Positions 54,182-62,633 of a DNA stretch of 64,000 nt are shown piece by piece. Both the position numbers and the translations under genes were made by a program. Source of the DNA: Arthrobacter pigmenti (GTDB lineage: Bacteria > Actinomycetota > Actinomycetes > Actinomycetales > Micrococcaceae); contig NZ_JAATJL010000001.1 in NCBI RefSeq assembly GCF_011927905.1, positions 3,472,001 to 3,536,000 on the forward strand. The letters are read 5' to 3'. The number at the start of each line of letters is the position of its first letter. Position 1 is the first letter of the stretch. Under the pieces are notes generated by a model. The model saw only the letters and a list, made by a program, of their open reading frames with translations. It was not told the DNA's origin and did not search any database.

Positions 54182-55765
54182 TCAGTCATAACTGGCCTCC
54201 GCCCACCAGCGGTGGTCTTCCAGGAGAAGCAGCCAGGCGGTCCCGGATTCATCCACCACCTGGAACCGGTTGAGAGTTCGGCCGGAGGAGTCCCACCACC
54301 GCTCGGTGATGGGCCACGGTCCGGCCCAGGAAGAGACTTCCAACCGGGTTGAAAGGGGAGCCGAGAGCAGGGCGGGGACCGCTGTCAGCAGCCCCCGCTC
54401 ATCAACATCCACACTGTTTCCTGCACAGTCCAGCACCAGGACGGGATGGGGTTTGTCGAAGACTGTGGCCGGAACGGGGCCCGGAAGGTTTCCGGGCCAC
54501 GGGAGTTCACGGCTTTTGGCCACCGCTTCTGACGGTGGATCGCCCCAGGGAATATAGACCCGCCTGTCCGTGAGCATGCGTCCACCCGCCACCATGGCGG
54601 TCAACACTGCACCGTGGCCCAGCATGCTTTGGACCCGGGCAAGGCCATGATGGATGTTTGCGTCAGGCCCGGTACCCCATAGCCCATCCGCGTGGTCGCT
54701 GAGATCCTCCACCGTGTCCGGCACTATCTGGACCCGGCTGATCCCCGAACTCAGTCCGTGTTCAATATCCCCGCTGCCCTGCAGTTGCCAGCGCACGCGG
54801 TCCAGCGCGTCCTCGGCGTCGAACCAGCGGGGATGCTGCCAGCGTCGCTCCGACTCTTCACCCGATTCCGACTGCAACCGGACCACCAAGGCAGTACACA
54901 CCAGTCCCGCATCCCGCAGCCGGTCCACAAAATTTTCGGTTGACAGCCGCAGGGTGAAGGTGAGCTCATCAATGCGTGTGAGCGGGGGTTCACAGTGCAC
55001 GACGACGTCGAGCTCGGCAGGCGGTTTTCTTTCCACTACGCTGTGGTGGTCAACCCCGCTTGCCTTGAGATGGGCAACGGCACCTTCTGCTCCGAACCTG
55101 TTGCGCACGTCGGCTCGGGTGAGCGCAGCGAAATCGCCCAGTGAGCGGATTCCGAGGCGCCGCAGCAGCACTGCAAGGGTTGGCTCCTCCAAGACCTCCA
55201 GCGGAAAGCTAGACAGGAACGCGGCCGACTCTCCGGGCGGAATGATCCACACAGGGTCAGCGCCGGAATCTTCCAGGAACTGGGTTGCCCTCGCTGCGTG
55301 CTCAGCAGCAAAGGGGCTGTCTGCCACTCCGATCCGCGCAGCGGTGAGACCGATTGCCGCAAGCGCTTTTAAAAGGACAGCTGCAGCGTGGTCTTCACTT
55401 CCGTAGTAGCGGGCCGGCCCTTTGGCGCGCAGGGCACACAGGCCGGGGCGTACCAACTGCATCCCGGGCATGATCTTTTCCAATGCGGCAATAACGGGTT
55501 CGAAGGCTCTCGCATCGAGGGCCGGATCATAGGAAAGGACGGCGAGGGTGGTGCACCGGGCCTGGGCTTCCCGGACGCGCAGCCCCCGCTTGACGCCCTG
55601 CTCCCGCGCAGAGGGCGAACAAGCAAACACTTCGCCCTTCTCAATCAGCGCCACCGGGTGCTCAGCGGGGAGGTTGTGTTCACGCAGTGCCGCAGTAATA
55701 GGCCAGTCAGGGCACCAAAGCACCATGGTGCGGGTAGTTGTTGGGGCTACCGTCTGGGGCCTCAT
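54182..55765 (-). CDS. imuB: ImuB-like Y-family polymerase homologue
   Basis: A 527-residue Y-family protein of the ImuB type. It begins with the strand and VLWCPDWPITAALRE, where true polymerases have a catalytic Asp motif, and carries VRPGLCALRAKGPARYYG where polymerases have SxDE; the acidic pair is absent, so it is likely catalytically dead, as known for ImuB. A thumb-like HhH region (LGIRSLGDFAALTRADVRNRFG) and a little-finger-like domain follow. ImuB is the hub that binds the beta clamp, DnaE2 and ImuA. The ATG at 55765 overlaps the imuA stop by four bases; longer frames run through imuA and are not real. Confidence 0.92.
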   Translation of the reverse strand: MRPQTVAPTTTRTMVLWCPDWPITAALREHNLPAEHPVALIEKGEVFACSPSAREQGVKRGLRVREAQARCTTLAVLSYDPALDARAFEPVIAALEKIMPGMQLVRPGLCALRAKGPARYYGSEDHAAAVLLKALAAIGLTAARIGVADSPFAAEHAARATQFLEDSGADPVWIIPPGESAAFLSSFPLEVLEEPTLAVLLRRLGIRSLGDFAALTRADVRNRFGAEGAVAHLKASGVDHHSVVERKPPAELDVVVHCEPPLTRIDELTFTLRLSTENFVDRLRDAGLVCTALVVRLQSESGEESERRWQHPRWFDAEDALDRVRWQLQGSGDIEHGLSSGISRVQIVPDTVEDLSDHADGLWGTGPDANIHHGLARVQSMLGHGAVLTAMVAGGRMLTDRRVYIPWGDPPSEAVAKSRELPWPGNLPGPVPATVFDKPHPVLVLDCAGNSVDVDERGLLTAVPALLSAPLSTRLEVSSWAGPWPITERWWDSSGRTLNRFQVVDESGTAWLLLLEDHRWWAEASYD

Positions 55766-56535
55766 GACGCGTGCGCCGTTTCGGAAAAGAACTCCTGCTG
55801 CACGGGTACAGCCGGCACTGTGCTGACAGGATCCGCCCATGGCCCGTGTTGAAGGTCCGGGAGCCACAAATCCGCGGTGCGGGAGCTTCCTGTGGAAGCG
55901 TGTGCCGTGATTCTCATCCGACGGCTTCGAAGGTGCCCCGTTCCCGAACCCAAACCTTGCCAGTTGCTTCCGGTCACGCTGAGTGTGGCCTCGCTTTGGG
56001 GCCATGGCCCCAAGGTGACCAGGGCCGCACCCCGCTGCCGCAGGCGTGCCATGAGACGGGACGCGTCCGACGGCGTGACGTGCTCGGGTGCACGGGTGAG
56101 GACGATTGACACCACATCCACCATTGCTGCGGTGACGGTGAGCCACTGATCCCCGGGCTGCGGTACCAGCACCAGTTTGTCCAGCGCTATACCGAAACTT
56201 GCTGCGGCTTCCACGCTGAAGGTGGGCATGCCAACCACGCTGCACCAGGCGCCGGCGCCCGACGGCCCCGCCAACAAAGCCATGGCGAGTGTGGTGGAGT
56301 TACTGACCGAATAGGCTGCTCCCGTCTGCAGCCCACCACCCGGAAGGATTCCTGCCAACACGGGAACGGTAGGTAACCGCCGGGATGAGAGCCGACTGCT
56401 CTGCATGGAGTTAATTTTGGACTGCAGTTCCGCCTTGAGCCGGGCTTTATGGTCCACGGCAGACAGCACCCGCTCGGCGCGCTGCGGGTGTTGACCCGCG
56501 GACACCTCTTGGGGGACGGCTGCTGTTGAACTCAC
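55762..56535 (-). CDS. imuA: ImuA-like RecA-fold accessory protein of the mutasome
   Basis: A 257-residue RecA-like protein in the ImuA/ImuA' position. A conserved helix (VDHKARLKAELQSKINSM) precedes LPTVPVLAGILPGGGLQTGAAYSV and LLAGPSGAGAWCSVVGMP (quoted in part), reminiscent of the RecA-fold core without a full Walker A. The Ser/Thr-rich C-terminus is variable. First gene of the imuA-imuB-dnaE2 operon; the ATG at 56535 is nine bases downstream of the LexA box, so LexA would block transcription directly. Confidence 0.88.
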   Translation of the reverse strand: MSSTAAVPQEVSAGQHPQRAERVLSAVDHKARLKAELQSKINSMQSSRLSSRRLPTVPVLAGILPGGGLQTGAAYSVSNSTTLAMALLAGPSGAGAWCSVVGMPTFSVEAAASFGIALDKLVLVPQPGDQWLTVTAAMVDVVSIVLTRAPEHVTPSDASRLMARLRQRGAALVTLGPWPQSEATLSVTGSNWQGLGSGTGHLRSRRMRITAHASTGSSRTADLWLPDLQHGPWADPVSTVPAVPVQQEFFSETAHAS

Positions 56536-56544
56536 ACTTAATAT

Positions 56545-56560
56545 TCGAACTCATGTTCGA
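56545..56560. promoter_or_regulatory. LexA (SOS) box between imuA and the SRAP gene
   Basis: TCGAACTCATGTTCGA: perfect 6-bp arms TCGAAC and GTTCGA around TCAT, the Gram-positive SOS consensus. It is 9 bases before imuA and 57 before the divergent SRAP gene, so it could control both. Confidence 0.9.
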
Positions 56561-56617
56561 TTAAGTCAATCGGCTATTGGCGGCTGTGGAGGAGGGGTAT
56601 TCAAGTACCCTGTCCAC

Positions 56618-57319
56618 ATGTGCGGACGCTTTGTAGTGGCAGGCTCAAACAAGGATCTGGTGGATCTTTTCGACGTCGAGACGGTGGCTGACGACCTGCC
56701 GAAACCCTCTTGGAACATCAGCCCCACCGATCCGGTCCGCATGGTCCTCGAATCATTGAAAGACGACCACGTCACCCGCCGCATGGAAGCAGCGCGATGG
56801 TGGCTCACGCCGTCGTTCTCCAAAGAACTCAAGACAAAAGCGCCCACCTTCAACGCCCGGGCAGAAACCGTGGGGAGCAAGCCCACGTTTAAGCCCTCAC
56901 TCGAGGGTCGGCGCGCGCTGATCCCGGCCAGCGGCTACTACGAGTGGCGGACCGAAGGGAAAACCAAAATCCCGTTCTACATCCACCTGCCCGGTGAACC
57001 GGTGGTGTTCGCGGGACTCTATGCGTGGTGGCGTAACCGGGAACTGCCGGATGACCATCCCGAACGATGGGTGTTGTCCTCCACCATCCTGACGCGGGAA
57101 GCGGTCGGGGGAGTGGCGGAAATCCACGATCGCACACCGGTGACGTTGCCGCGGGAGTTTTGGAACGAGTGGCTGAACCCGCGGACCAAGGGTACCCAGG
57201 AGCTTGCCGATGAGGCAGTCGCCGCGGCTACGCCGGTGGCGGAGCGGCTGCAGTTCCACGAGGTAAGGCCAGTCCGTGAAGACAGCCCGCTGCTGATTGA
57301 GCCGTTGAACCCGGCGTAA
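56618..57319 (+). CDS. SRAP-family abasic-site processing protein (YedK/HMCES-like)
   Basis: A 233-residue SOS-response-associated peptidase family protein. After removal of the start Met, Cys2 (MCGRF) becomes the N-terminal nucleophile that forms a thiazolidine crosslink with abasic sites in single-stranded DNA. The other active-site residues are visible: Asn79 (FNARAET), Glu109 (ASGYYEW) and His170 (EIHDRTPV). The cysteine fixes the start at 56618. The gene is divergent from the mutasome operon over one LexA box, which fits a DNA-damage role. The domain fills the whole protein, the usual size being 200-250. Confidence 0.94.
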   Translation: MCGRFVVAGSNKDLVDLFDVETVADDLPKPSWNISPTDPVRMVLESLKDDHVTRRMEAARWWLTPSFSKELKTKAPTFNARAETVGSKPTFKPSLEGRRALIPASGYYEWRTEGKTKIPFYIHLPGEPVVFAGLYAWWRNRELPDDHPERWVLSSTILTREAVGGVAEIHDRTPVTLPREFWNEWLNPRTKGTQELADEAVAAATPVAERLQFHEVRPVREDSPLLIEPLNPA

Positions 57320-57322
57320 CTA

Positions 57323-57368
57323 TAGGCTAAAAGTCAGGCTACCCATAGGCCGGAATTCAGGCTAAAAT
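57323..57368 (+). promoter_or_regulatory. Phased direct repeats before the toxin-antitoxin pair
   Basis: AGGCTA-like units start at 57324, 57336, 57347 (AGGCCG) and 57359, spaced 12, 11 and 12 bases, about one helical turn each. AGGCTAAAA is exact at 57324-57332 and 57359-57367. A TAAAAT hexamer at 57363-57368 may be the -10 element. Likely the operator for autoregulation by the antitoxin complex. Confidence 0.6.
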
Positions 57369-57375
57369 GGAGCGT

Positions 57376-57651
57376 ATGAAAACTGTGCCCCTTAGCGAAG
57401 CAAAGGATAAACTTTCCGCTCTTGTCGAAGAGGCGGACAAGACGCACGAGATCATTCAGATCACCCGTCATGGGCATCCATCCGCTGTGCTCATGTCCGC
57501 TGATGATCTGGAATCGCTCCAGGAGACAATCCACTGGCTCTCACAGCCAGGTATCCGCGAAGATCTGGAGCAATCCAAGCGGGATATTCAGGAAGGCAAT
57601 ATGGTTAGCGGTGATGACATCCGCCGTGAATTCAGGCTGCCGCCGAGGTGA
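57376..57651 (+). CDS. Phd/YefM-family antitoxin
   Basis: A 91-residue antitoxin: KTVPLSEAKDKLSALVEEAD and ITRHGHPSAVLMSADDLESL are the family DNA-binding and dimer core, and the C-terminal helices (from about 55) would wrap the toxin. The start is the ATG at 57376 with GGAG five bases upstream; an ATG three codons earlier overlaps the presumed -10 element. The toxin gene starts within its last codons (GTGA), so both are made together; the antitoxin should repress its own promoter through the repeats upstream. Confidence 0.92.
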   Translation: MKTVPLSEAKDKLSALVEEADKTHEIIQITRHGHPSAVLMSADDLESLQETIHWLSQPGIREDLEQSKRDIQEGNMVSGDDIRREFRLPPR

Positions 57652-57929
57652 CTTCAGGAGAACCTTCATGGAGGGTGGAAATCACCGGCCCCGCATTGAA
57701 AGGGTTCCGTCGTCTGCCTGAGAAAGCAGCAACCGCGATCGTCGAATTCGTCACCGGCGCTCTAGCCGAAAATCCTCAGAGGCTCAGCAAACCCCTGACC
57801 AACGAATTGCTGGGCTTTCACAGCGCGCGCCGCGGGGACAACCGGGTGCTATTCACGCTCGATGTCGACGACCATGTTTTGTATGTTCACCGCATCGAGC
57901 ACCGCTCCGACGTCTACAAGCCACGCTGA
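57648..57929 (+). CDS. RelE/ParE-superfamily toxin
   Basis: A 93-residue RelE-fold protein. WRVEITGPALKGFRRLPEKA starts the fold, FVTGALAENPQRLSKPL and LLGFHSARRGDNRVLFTLD follow, and VLYVHRIEHRSDVYKPR ends it, with the Arg/His/Tyr residues usual for ribosome-dependent mRNA cutting. GTG start at 57648 overlapping the antitoxin by four bases. Whether it is RelE-like (mRNA) or ParE-like (gyrase) is not certain, though the C-terminal HRSDVY favours RelE. Confidence 0.92.
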   Translation: MTSGEPSWRVEITGPALKGFRRLPEKAATAIVEFVTGALAENPQRLSKPLTNELLGFHSARRGDNRVLFTLDVDDHVLYVHRIEHRSDVYKPR

Positions 57930-58000
57930 CCCCGGCGTAGGGAGTCTTTCTCCACCCCCGGGCTGATGCTAGACGAGCAAACGCCTGATGAACTGGGTTG

Positions 58001-59140
58001 ATGCGTAACCCACCGGTCATCCTTGTTGCTGCGGCATGCGTGATTTCGGCCTTGGGCTATGCCATGTACATCTTCGGATCCCCGATACCCGGCGAACGTT
58101 TCATCCTTGTGCTGCCGCCGGTGCTCATCGCGGCTGCGGCGGCGGTGATTCTGACCCGCTCCTTGAACACGCGGGCATTGCCATGGATTTTCGTTGGGTT
58201 GGTAGCCCTCAGCGCGGTGTCAGTTCAGCTGTTCGGAGCCAGTTTCTCGGCAGGGATGGACGCCGCCGACGCCGGTCGTCAAGCCGGACCGTTGGCAAAC
58301 CTCGCGCTTCCCATCGGTGTGGCGGGCATTCTGGCCAGCGGCGCTGCGGCGGGGCTGCTTCTTGGTTTGACCCTGTTACGCAGACGCCCGCCACCACAGC
58401 GCGCCATTCTGGCGGCGCTCGCGGGCCTGCTCCTGGCCGTACCGCTGTTCGTCCTGCAGTTCAACCCGATGCACGCCGTGATTCTCAGCTTCGTGGTGCT
58501 GCTGGTACTGGTCCTCCCCAGGACGCTGTCGAAAACCGGAACGCAGTCGAAACCCGGAACGCTGCCGGAGGACCAGCAACACCAAACTGTTGCACAACCC
58601 GCAAGTCCACAGAGCTTGCGCATACTCGGCGCGCTGGCGCTTGTGATTCTTCTCGCTGTGTGGGGTGCGGGTGCGTGGGTTGGTTTCCGTGAAATGGGCA
58701 GACCCGAAGCGACGACGGCGATGGGTATCGCAGCGGGCGCCGCAACGTTCGCGGCTCTTCCGCTGGTTCGTGCTGCGGCCCTGATCGGTCAGGCGAGGAC
58801 GTCGCGACGCCGGTGGGTCACGGCGTCCTTCCTGCCGCTGGTTGGCATAACGGCGGCGACAATCATCCAGCTCATCGGGTACAGCCCCGACGGATCCGGA
58901 CTCTTCACGGCCGCAGGCATCGCGGGAGTCAGCGTAGGCGTATGGCTGGCCATCGCAATAGATTCGTCAGCGGCGATGCCACACGTACGAATTGCTGTGG
59001 CTCTTGCGCTGACGATCGGAGGAACCGTGGTGTGGTTCTATACGGTGCCAACGACCGGAGGAATACTGCTGGTAGTGCCTGCACTTCTCCTGATCTTCAG
59101 GGGCAGGAGGTTCAGCCGCCCGGCAGTAGCGGTCAGCTAG
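58001..59140 (+). CDS. Multi-pass membrane protein of unknown function
   Basis: A 379-residue protein with about ten hydrophobic segments (for example 8-25, 35-52, 60-78, 100-122, 133-165, 210-232, 245-262, 275-297, 305-325, 333-365). A polar cytoplasmic loop (KTGTQSKPGTLPEDQQHQT, about 184-202) splits it into two halves. No transporter or enzyme motif is recognised. The ATG at 58001 is chosen over a TTG one codon earlier. It stands alone, converging on the DUF5997 gene. Confidence 0.72.
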   Translation: MRNPPVILVAAACVISALGYAMYIFGSPIPGERFILVLPPVLIAAAAAVILTRSLNTRALPWIFVGLVALSAVSVQLFGASFSAGMDAADAGRQAGPLANLALPIGVAGILASGAAAGLLLGLTLLRRRPPPQRAILAALAGLLLAVPLFVLQFNPMHAVILSFVVLLVLVLPRTLSKTGTQSKPGTLPEDQQHQTVAQPASPQSLRILGALALVILLAVWGAGAWVGFREMGRPEATTAMGIAAGAATFAALPLVRAAALIGQARTSRRRWVTASFLPLVGITAATIIQLIGYSPDGSGLFTAAGIAGVSVGVWLAIAIDSSAAMPHVRIAVALALTIGGTVVWFYTVPTTGGILLVVPALLLIFRGRRFSRPAVAVS

Positions 59141-59145
59141 CGCGT

Positions 59146-59526
59146 TTAGCTTTTCGCCCGCCGGGCTTCCTTGGCGCGCATTTCCTCGGCCCGCACGCGC
59201 GCCATGGTGGCGCGCTCCGCGACCAGCCACACCGGCGGGGACTGCAGCAGCTCGGTGATTTCCGCCGTCGTTAGTGGTTCTGTGATGCTGCCGCGGGCGA
59301 GTCCGCTGATCGAGACACCCAACTTCTGCGCCACAACCGGTCGGGGATGCGGGCCGGTGCGGCGCAGCTCGGCGAGCCACTCCGGCGGATTCTCCTGGAG
59401 CACGTTGAAATCGCCGCGCGTGATGTCGGTGTCCTGGAACTCCTGCGGCGTCGCAGGCAGGTAGACGCCGAGCTTCTTCGCGGCGGTGGCCGGCTTCATG
59501 GTCTGTGGGGACTTCGCGGGGGTCAT
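59146..59526 (-). CDS. DUF5997 protein
   Basis: A 126-residue mostly helical protein. KPATAAKKLGVYLPATPQEFQ and the middle LQENPPEWLAELRRTGPHPR with VVAQKLGVSISGLARGSI match DUF5997 of actinobacteria; two similar helix units (PPEWLAELRR, PPVWLVAER) are visible. The middle part has an HTH-like look. It is divergent from the LysR-effector-domain gene over a 37-base spacer, a pairing seen repeatedly in actinobacteria. Function unknown. Confidence 0.8.
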   Translation of the reverse strand: MTPAKSPQTMKPATAAKKLGVYLPATPQEFQDTDITRGDFNVLQENPPEWLAELRRTGPHPRPVVAQKLGVSISGLARGSITEPLTTAEITELLQSPPVWLVAERATMARVRAEEMRAKEARRAKS

Positions 59527-59563
59527 TCATTCAGGGTAACGCCGACTGGGCTACTGTGAGGAC

Positions 59564-60265
59564 GTGCCCCCGACCCAGCTTCCCGCCCTCCACATCGGCT
59601 TTGTGCCGGGTGTGACGCCGGGGAAGTGGGTGGGGCGCTGGCGGGAGCGGAACCCGGACCACCCCATCGAAGCCACTGAGTACGACGACGACGGCGCGCT
59701 GGCCGCCGCGCTCCGCGACGGTTCGGTGGACATCGCCTTCGTGCGCCTCCCTATCGACCGGGATGCCCTCAGCGTCATCCCGTTGTACGAGGAGTTGGCG
59801 GTGGTGGTCGTTTCGAAGGAGCACGAGCTGTCCCTGCTTGACGAGGTGCCCCTCCCTGAGCTGGACGACGAGAAGCTCCTCGATGTGCAGGAATGCGGCG
59901 GCCCGCGGTTGGCCGTGGAGGTTGTGGCGTCGGGAGCCGGCGTCGTCGTGCTTCCGATGTCCGTTGCCCGGCACTACAGCCGGCGCGACGTCGTGGCCCG
60001 GGTTGTGCCCGATGCTCCGACCACCACCATTGCCGTCAGCTGGATTGCCGATAACACCACCGACGAGATCGAGGAGTTCATCGGGATAGTGCGTGGCAGG
60101 ACGGCGCGCAGTTCACGGCAGCCATCCGCGCAGCAGGATGCCCCGAAGAAGAAGCCGGCAAAAGGGACGCAGAAGACGAAGCAGACGGGCAAGGATCAGC
60201 GACGCAAGCCGGGTTCCACAAAGGGCGGGCCACCGGCGAAGGGCCGCGGGCGCCGTCGTCGTTAG
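59564..60265 (+). CDS. LysR substrate-binding-domain protein without DNA-binding domain
   Basis: A 233-residue protein whose residues 8-175 match the periplasmic-binding-like effector domain of LysR regulators (LHIGFVPGVTPGKWVGRW, VDIAFVRLP, AVVVVSKEHELS, SGAGVVVLPMSVAR). The N-terminal winged helix of LysR is missing, and the spacer upstream is too short to encode one. The C-terminal 55 residues are almost all Lys, Arg, Gln, Pro and Gly, a basic tail that could bind nucleic acid. GTG start at 59564. The divergent DUF5997 protein could supply the DNA-binding half; that is inference. Confidence 0.82.
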   Translation: MPPTQLPALHIGFVPGVTPGKWVGRWRERNPDHPIEATEYDDDGALAAALRDGSVDIAFVRLPIDRDALSVIPLYEELAVVVVSKEHELSLLDEVPLPELDDEKLLDVQECGGPRLAVEVVASGAGVVVLPMSVARHYSRRDVVARVVPDAPTTTIAVSWIADNTTDEIEEFIGIVRGRTARSSRQPSAQQDAPKKKPAKGTQKTKQTGKDQRRKPGSTKGGPPAKGRGRRRR

Positions 60266-60267
60266 CG

Positions 60268-61632
60268 TCAGGACACTTCGGCGGCAAGCGGGGCAGCAGC
60301 TCCGGATGAGTGCTGAGCGATGATCTCCGCGTACCGGTGGAACGACGCCCGGGGAACCCGGTCGAGGGTTGACGGTTCCATCCGGATCAGCCCGAACTTC
60401 TTTGTGTAGCCCTCCTGCCATTCCCAGTTGTCCACCAGCGTCCAGTGGAAGTAACCGCGAACATCGACGCCGTCGGCAACCGCATCCCCGATCGCCGCCA
60501 GATGCTGCTCCAGGAACTCGATCCGGCGGGTGTCTTCAATGTCGCCGCCCGGGCCGTCGTCGTAGGCGCAACCGTTCTCGGTGATGTAGATCGGCGGGAT
60601 GTTGGGGTACTGCTCCTTGAGCTGCTTCAGGATGGTGGTGAGGCCGCTGGGAATGACCGGCCAGTCGAAGTCCGTCTTCGGCACGTCCGGGTAATCACGC
60701 GGCATGAACGGAACGGGAAACAGCGGTGGTGCGGCGCCGATTTTCGTGGGGAAGTAATAGTTGATGCCGTAGAAATCCAGGGGAGTGGAGATGATGTCCA
60801 TATCGCCGTCCTGGATCACCTCGAAGGACATCCCCTCAATCTCCGCGAGGTCCGCCGGGTACTCACCCGTCAGCAGTGGGCCAGCGAACTGCCCGTTGTG
60901 GTAGTGGTCGTAGAGGAGGGCGAGGTTGCGGTCCTTCTCGGAATCGCTGGCCGGTTCCACGGGGGAATGGTTATTGACGACGCCGATCGGTGTGTCCAGT
61001 GTCTCGCGCAGCACCCGGACTGCCCGGCCGTGGGCCAGCAGCAGGTGATGGCCCACCGAGAACGCGCTTCCCAACAGCATGAGCCCGGGCGCTGCCCGGC
61101 CGATCGCGTGCCCGATGCCCGTGTGCACCACGGGCTCGTTGACCGTCATCCACGCCGCGACCTTGCTCCCGAACTCGTCACGGATGATGCGCGTGTAGTT
61201 GGCGAAAGCGTCGATGGTGTCCCGGTTCTGCCACCCGCCCGCGTCCTGCAGCGCTAACGGTAAATCCCAGTGATAGAGGGTGACCCACGGCTCAATGCCC
61301 CGTTCCAGCAGCGCGTCCAGGATCCGGTGGTAGAAGGCGATGCCGTCCAGGTTGGCAGCCCCGCGTCCCGTCGGCTGGATGCGCGGCCACGCAATCGACA
61401 TGCGGTAGGCCTTGGTGCCCAACTGTTTGAGCAGGTCGAAGTCCTCTTCGTAGCGGTGATAGTGATCGCATGCGATGGCGGGGCTTGAGGCATCCAGGAT
61501 GTTCTTGTGCTGGCTCGCGTACTCGTCCCAGATGCTCGGTCCGCGCCCGTCCTCATTGACCGCGCCCTCGATCTGCGCGGCCGCCGTCGACGTCCCGAAC
61601 ACAAATTTCTCGGGCAATCCGAACCCACTCAT
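60268..61632 (-). CDS. Glycoside hydrolase family 1 beta-glucosidase
   Basis: A 454-residue GH1 beta-glycosidase, normal family size, probably cytoplasmic as no signal peptide is seen. The acid/base Glu166 is in TVNEP and the nucleophile Glu352 in YITENG; the N-terminal signature FVFGTSTAAAQIEGA is present. It releases glucose (or galactose) from beta-linked oligosaccharides or glucosides; exact specificity is unknown. The ATG at 61632 has GGGAG about eight bases upstream; a longer frame to 61701 lies in the promoter. Not in an operon with a sugar transporter. It converges on the LysR-like gene with two bases between stops. Confidence 0.94.
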   Translation of the reverse strand: MSGFGLPEKFVFGTSTAAAQIEGAVNEDGRGPSIWDEYASQHKNILDASSPAIACDHYHRYEEDFDLLKQLGTKAYRMSIAWPRIQPTGRGAANLDGIAFYHRILDALLERGIEPWVTLYHWDLPLALQDAGGWQNRDTIDAFANYTRIIRDEFGSKVAAWMTVNEPVVHTGIGHAIGRAAPGLMLLGSAFSVGHHLLLAHGRAVRVLRETLDTPIGVVNNHSPVEPASDSEKDRNLALLYDHYHNGQFAGPLLTGEYPADLAEIEGMSFEVIQDGDMDIISTPLDFYGINYYFPTKIGAAPPLFPVPFMPRDYPDVPKTDFDWPVIPSGLTTILKQLKEQYPNIPPIYITENGCAYDDGPGGDIEDTRRIEFLEQHLAAIGDAVADGVDVRGYFHWTLVDNWEWQEGYTKKFGLIRMEPSTLDRVPRASFHRYAEIIAQHSSGAAAPLAAEVS

Positions 61633-61736
61633 GCGCACTCCCTGCTGTGATGTCCCTTCACTAAAGGACTCCCCGCGCCCGGCGTCAACCGTTTGGTCCA
61701 CAGAATCTTTCCCGGAAGGGCCGGTAGGGTGCTTTC

Positions 61737-62633
61737 ATGGACCGATTTCCCGATCCGAAGCCTGGTGCGCCGGCCCCGGGAGCCACGTCGTCAGGCGTGC
61801 ATGATCAGCTTCGCCTCGCCAACCCCGCGCAGGTTACGGCGGACGGACTTGTGGCGCCGCGTTGGGGTGCGGGCCTGGCGCTCATCGGCCTCGTGCTGGT
61901 GGTGGCGCTGCCGTTGGCTGGGACGCTGGCGCTCGTCGAGGTGCTTCCCTTCGGGCCGCCCCTCGTTTTTGCCTCGCTCCTGTTGACGTGGACCGCGATG
62001 CTCGGGGTCAGCATCTACGCTTCACGACGTCACGGGTTCCGCTCACTGACCCGTGATTTCGGGTTGCGGTTCCGCTGGGTGGATCTTGCCATCGGCTTGG
62101 GAGTAGGCGTAGCAGCGCGCATCATCCTCGCGTTCCTTCTGGCGATCATCACCCTGCTGTGGCCGCTGGAAGAAGGTGAAGTGATTCAGGGCAACGCCGA
62201 ACAGTTCGTCACGGGTGACACTGTCTGGCTGATCGTTAACGGCGTTCTTGGCGGTGTGCTCATTGCTCCCTTTCTGGAGGAGCTCTTCAATCGTGGCCTG
62301 GTTCTGCGGGGGTTGCAGAATGCACTGTGGTTGCGGCGCACGGGGCCAAAGGGGCAGGCGGTTACACCGGGCGTCCAGCGCCGGTCATTGATGACTTCAA
62401 CTGTGATAGCCGTCCTGGCGAGCTCGCTTGCTTTCGGCCTTCTGCACACCGGTGCGGTGGCGGACCTCCGTTCCTCCATTTACCTCCTGCTCAGCACCTT
62501 CGTGGTGGGACTGGTGTGCGGTGTGCTTACGGTGATCACCCGGCGACTTGGCGCAGCGATAGTCACGCACATCGTATTCAACGGCACCGGAGTGGGCTTG
62601 CTGCTACTTGTTCCTCCCGAAATGCTGCCCTAG
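61737..62633 (+). CDS. CPBP-family intramembrane metalloprotease (CAAX/Abi-like)
   Basis: A 298-residue membrane protein with about eight helices. The CPBP motifs are intact: EELFNRG with Glu181, Glu182 and Arg186; FGLLHTG with the second-motif histidine; and HIVFN as the third. Related proteins process prenylated or bacteriocin-related peptides, or act in self-immunity; the substrate is unknown. The N-terminal 35 residues are polar and Pro-rich. ATG at 61737. Its stop overlaps the converging DUF4262 gene by four bases (CTAG). Confidence 0.9.
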   Translation: MDRFPDPKPGAPAPGATSSGVHDQLRLANPAQVTADGLVAPRWGAGLALIGLVLVVALPLAGTLALVEVLPFGPPLVFASLLLTWTAMLGVSIYASRRHGFRSLTRDFGLRFRWVDLAIGLGVGVAARIILAFLLAIITLLWPLEEGEVIQGNAEQFVTGDTVWLIVNGVLGGVLIAPFLEELFNRGLVLRGLQNALWLRRTGPKGQAVTPGVQRRSLMTSTVIAVLASSLAFGLLHTGAVADLRSSIYLLLSTFVVGLVCGVLTVITRRLGAAIVTHIVFNGTGVGLLLLVPPEMLP

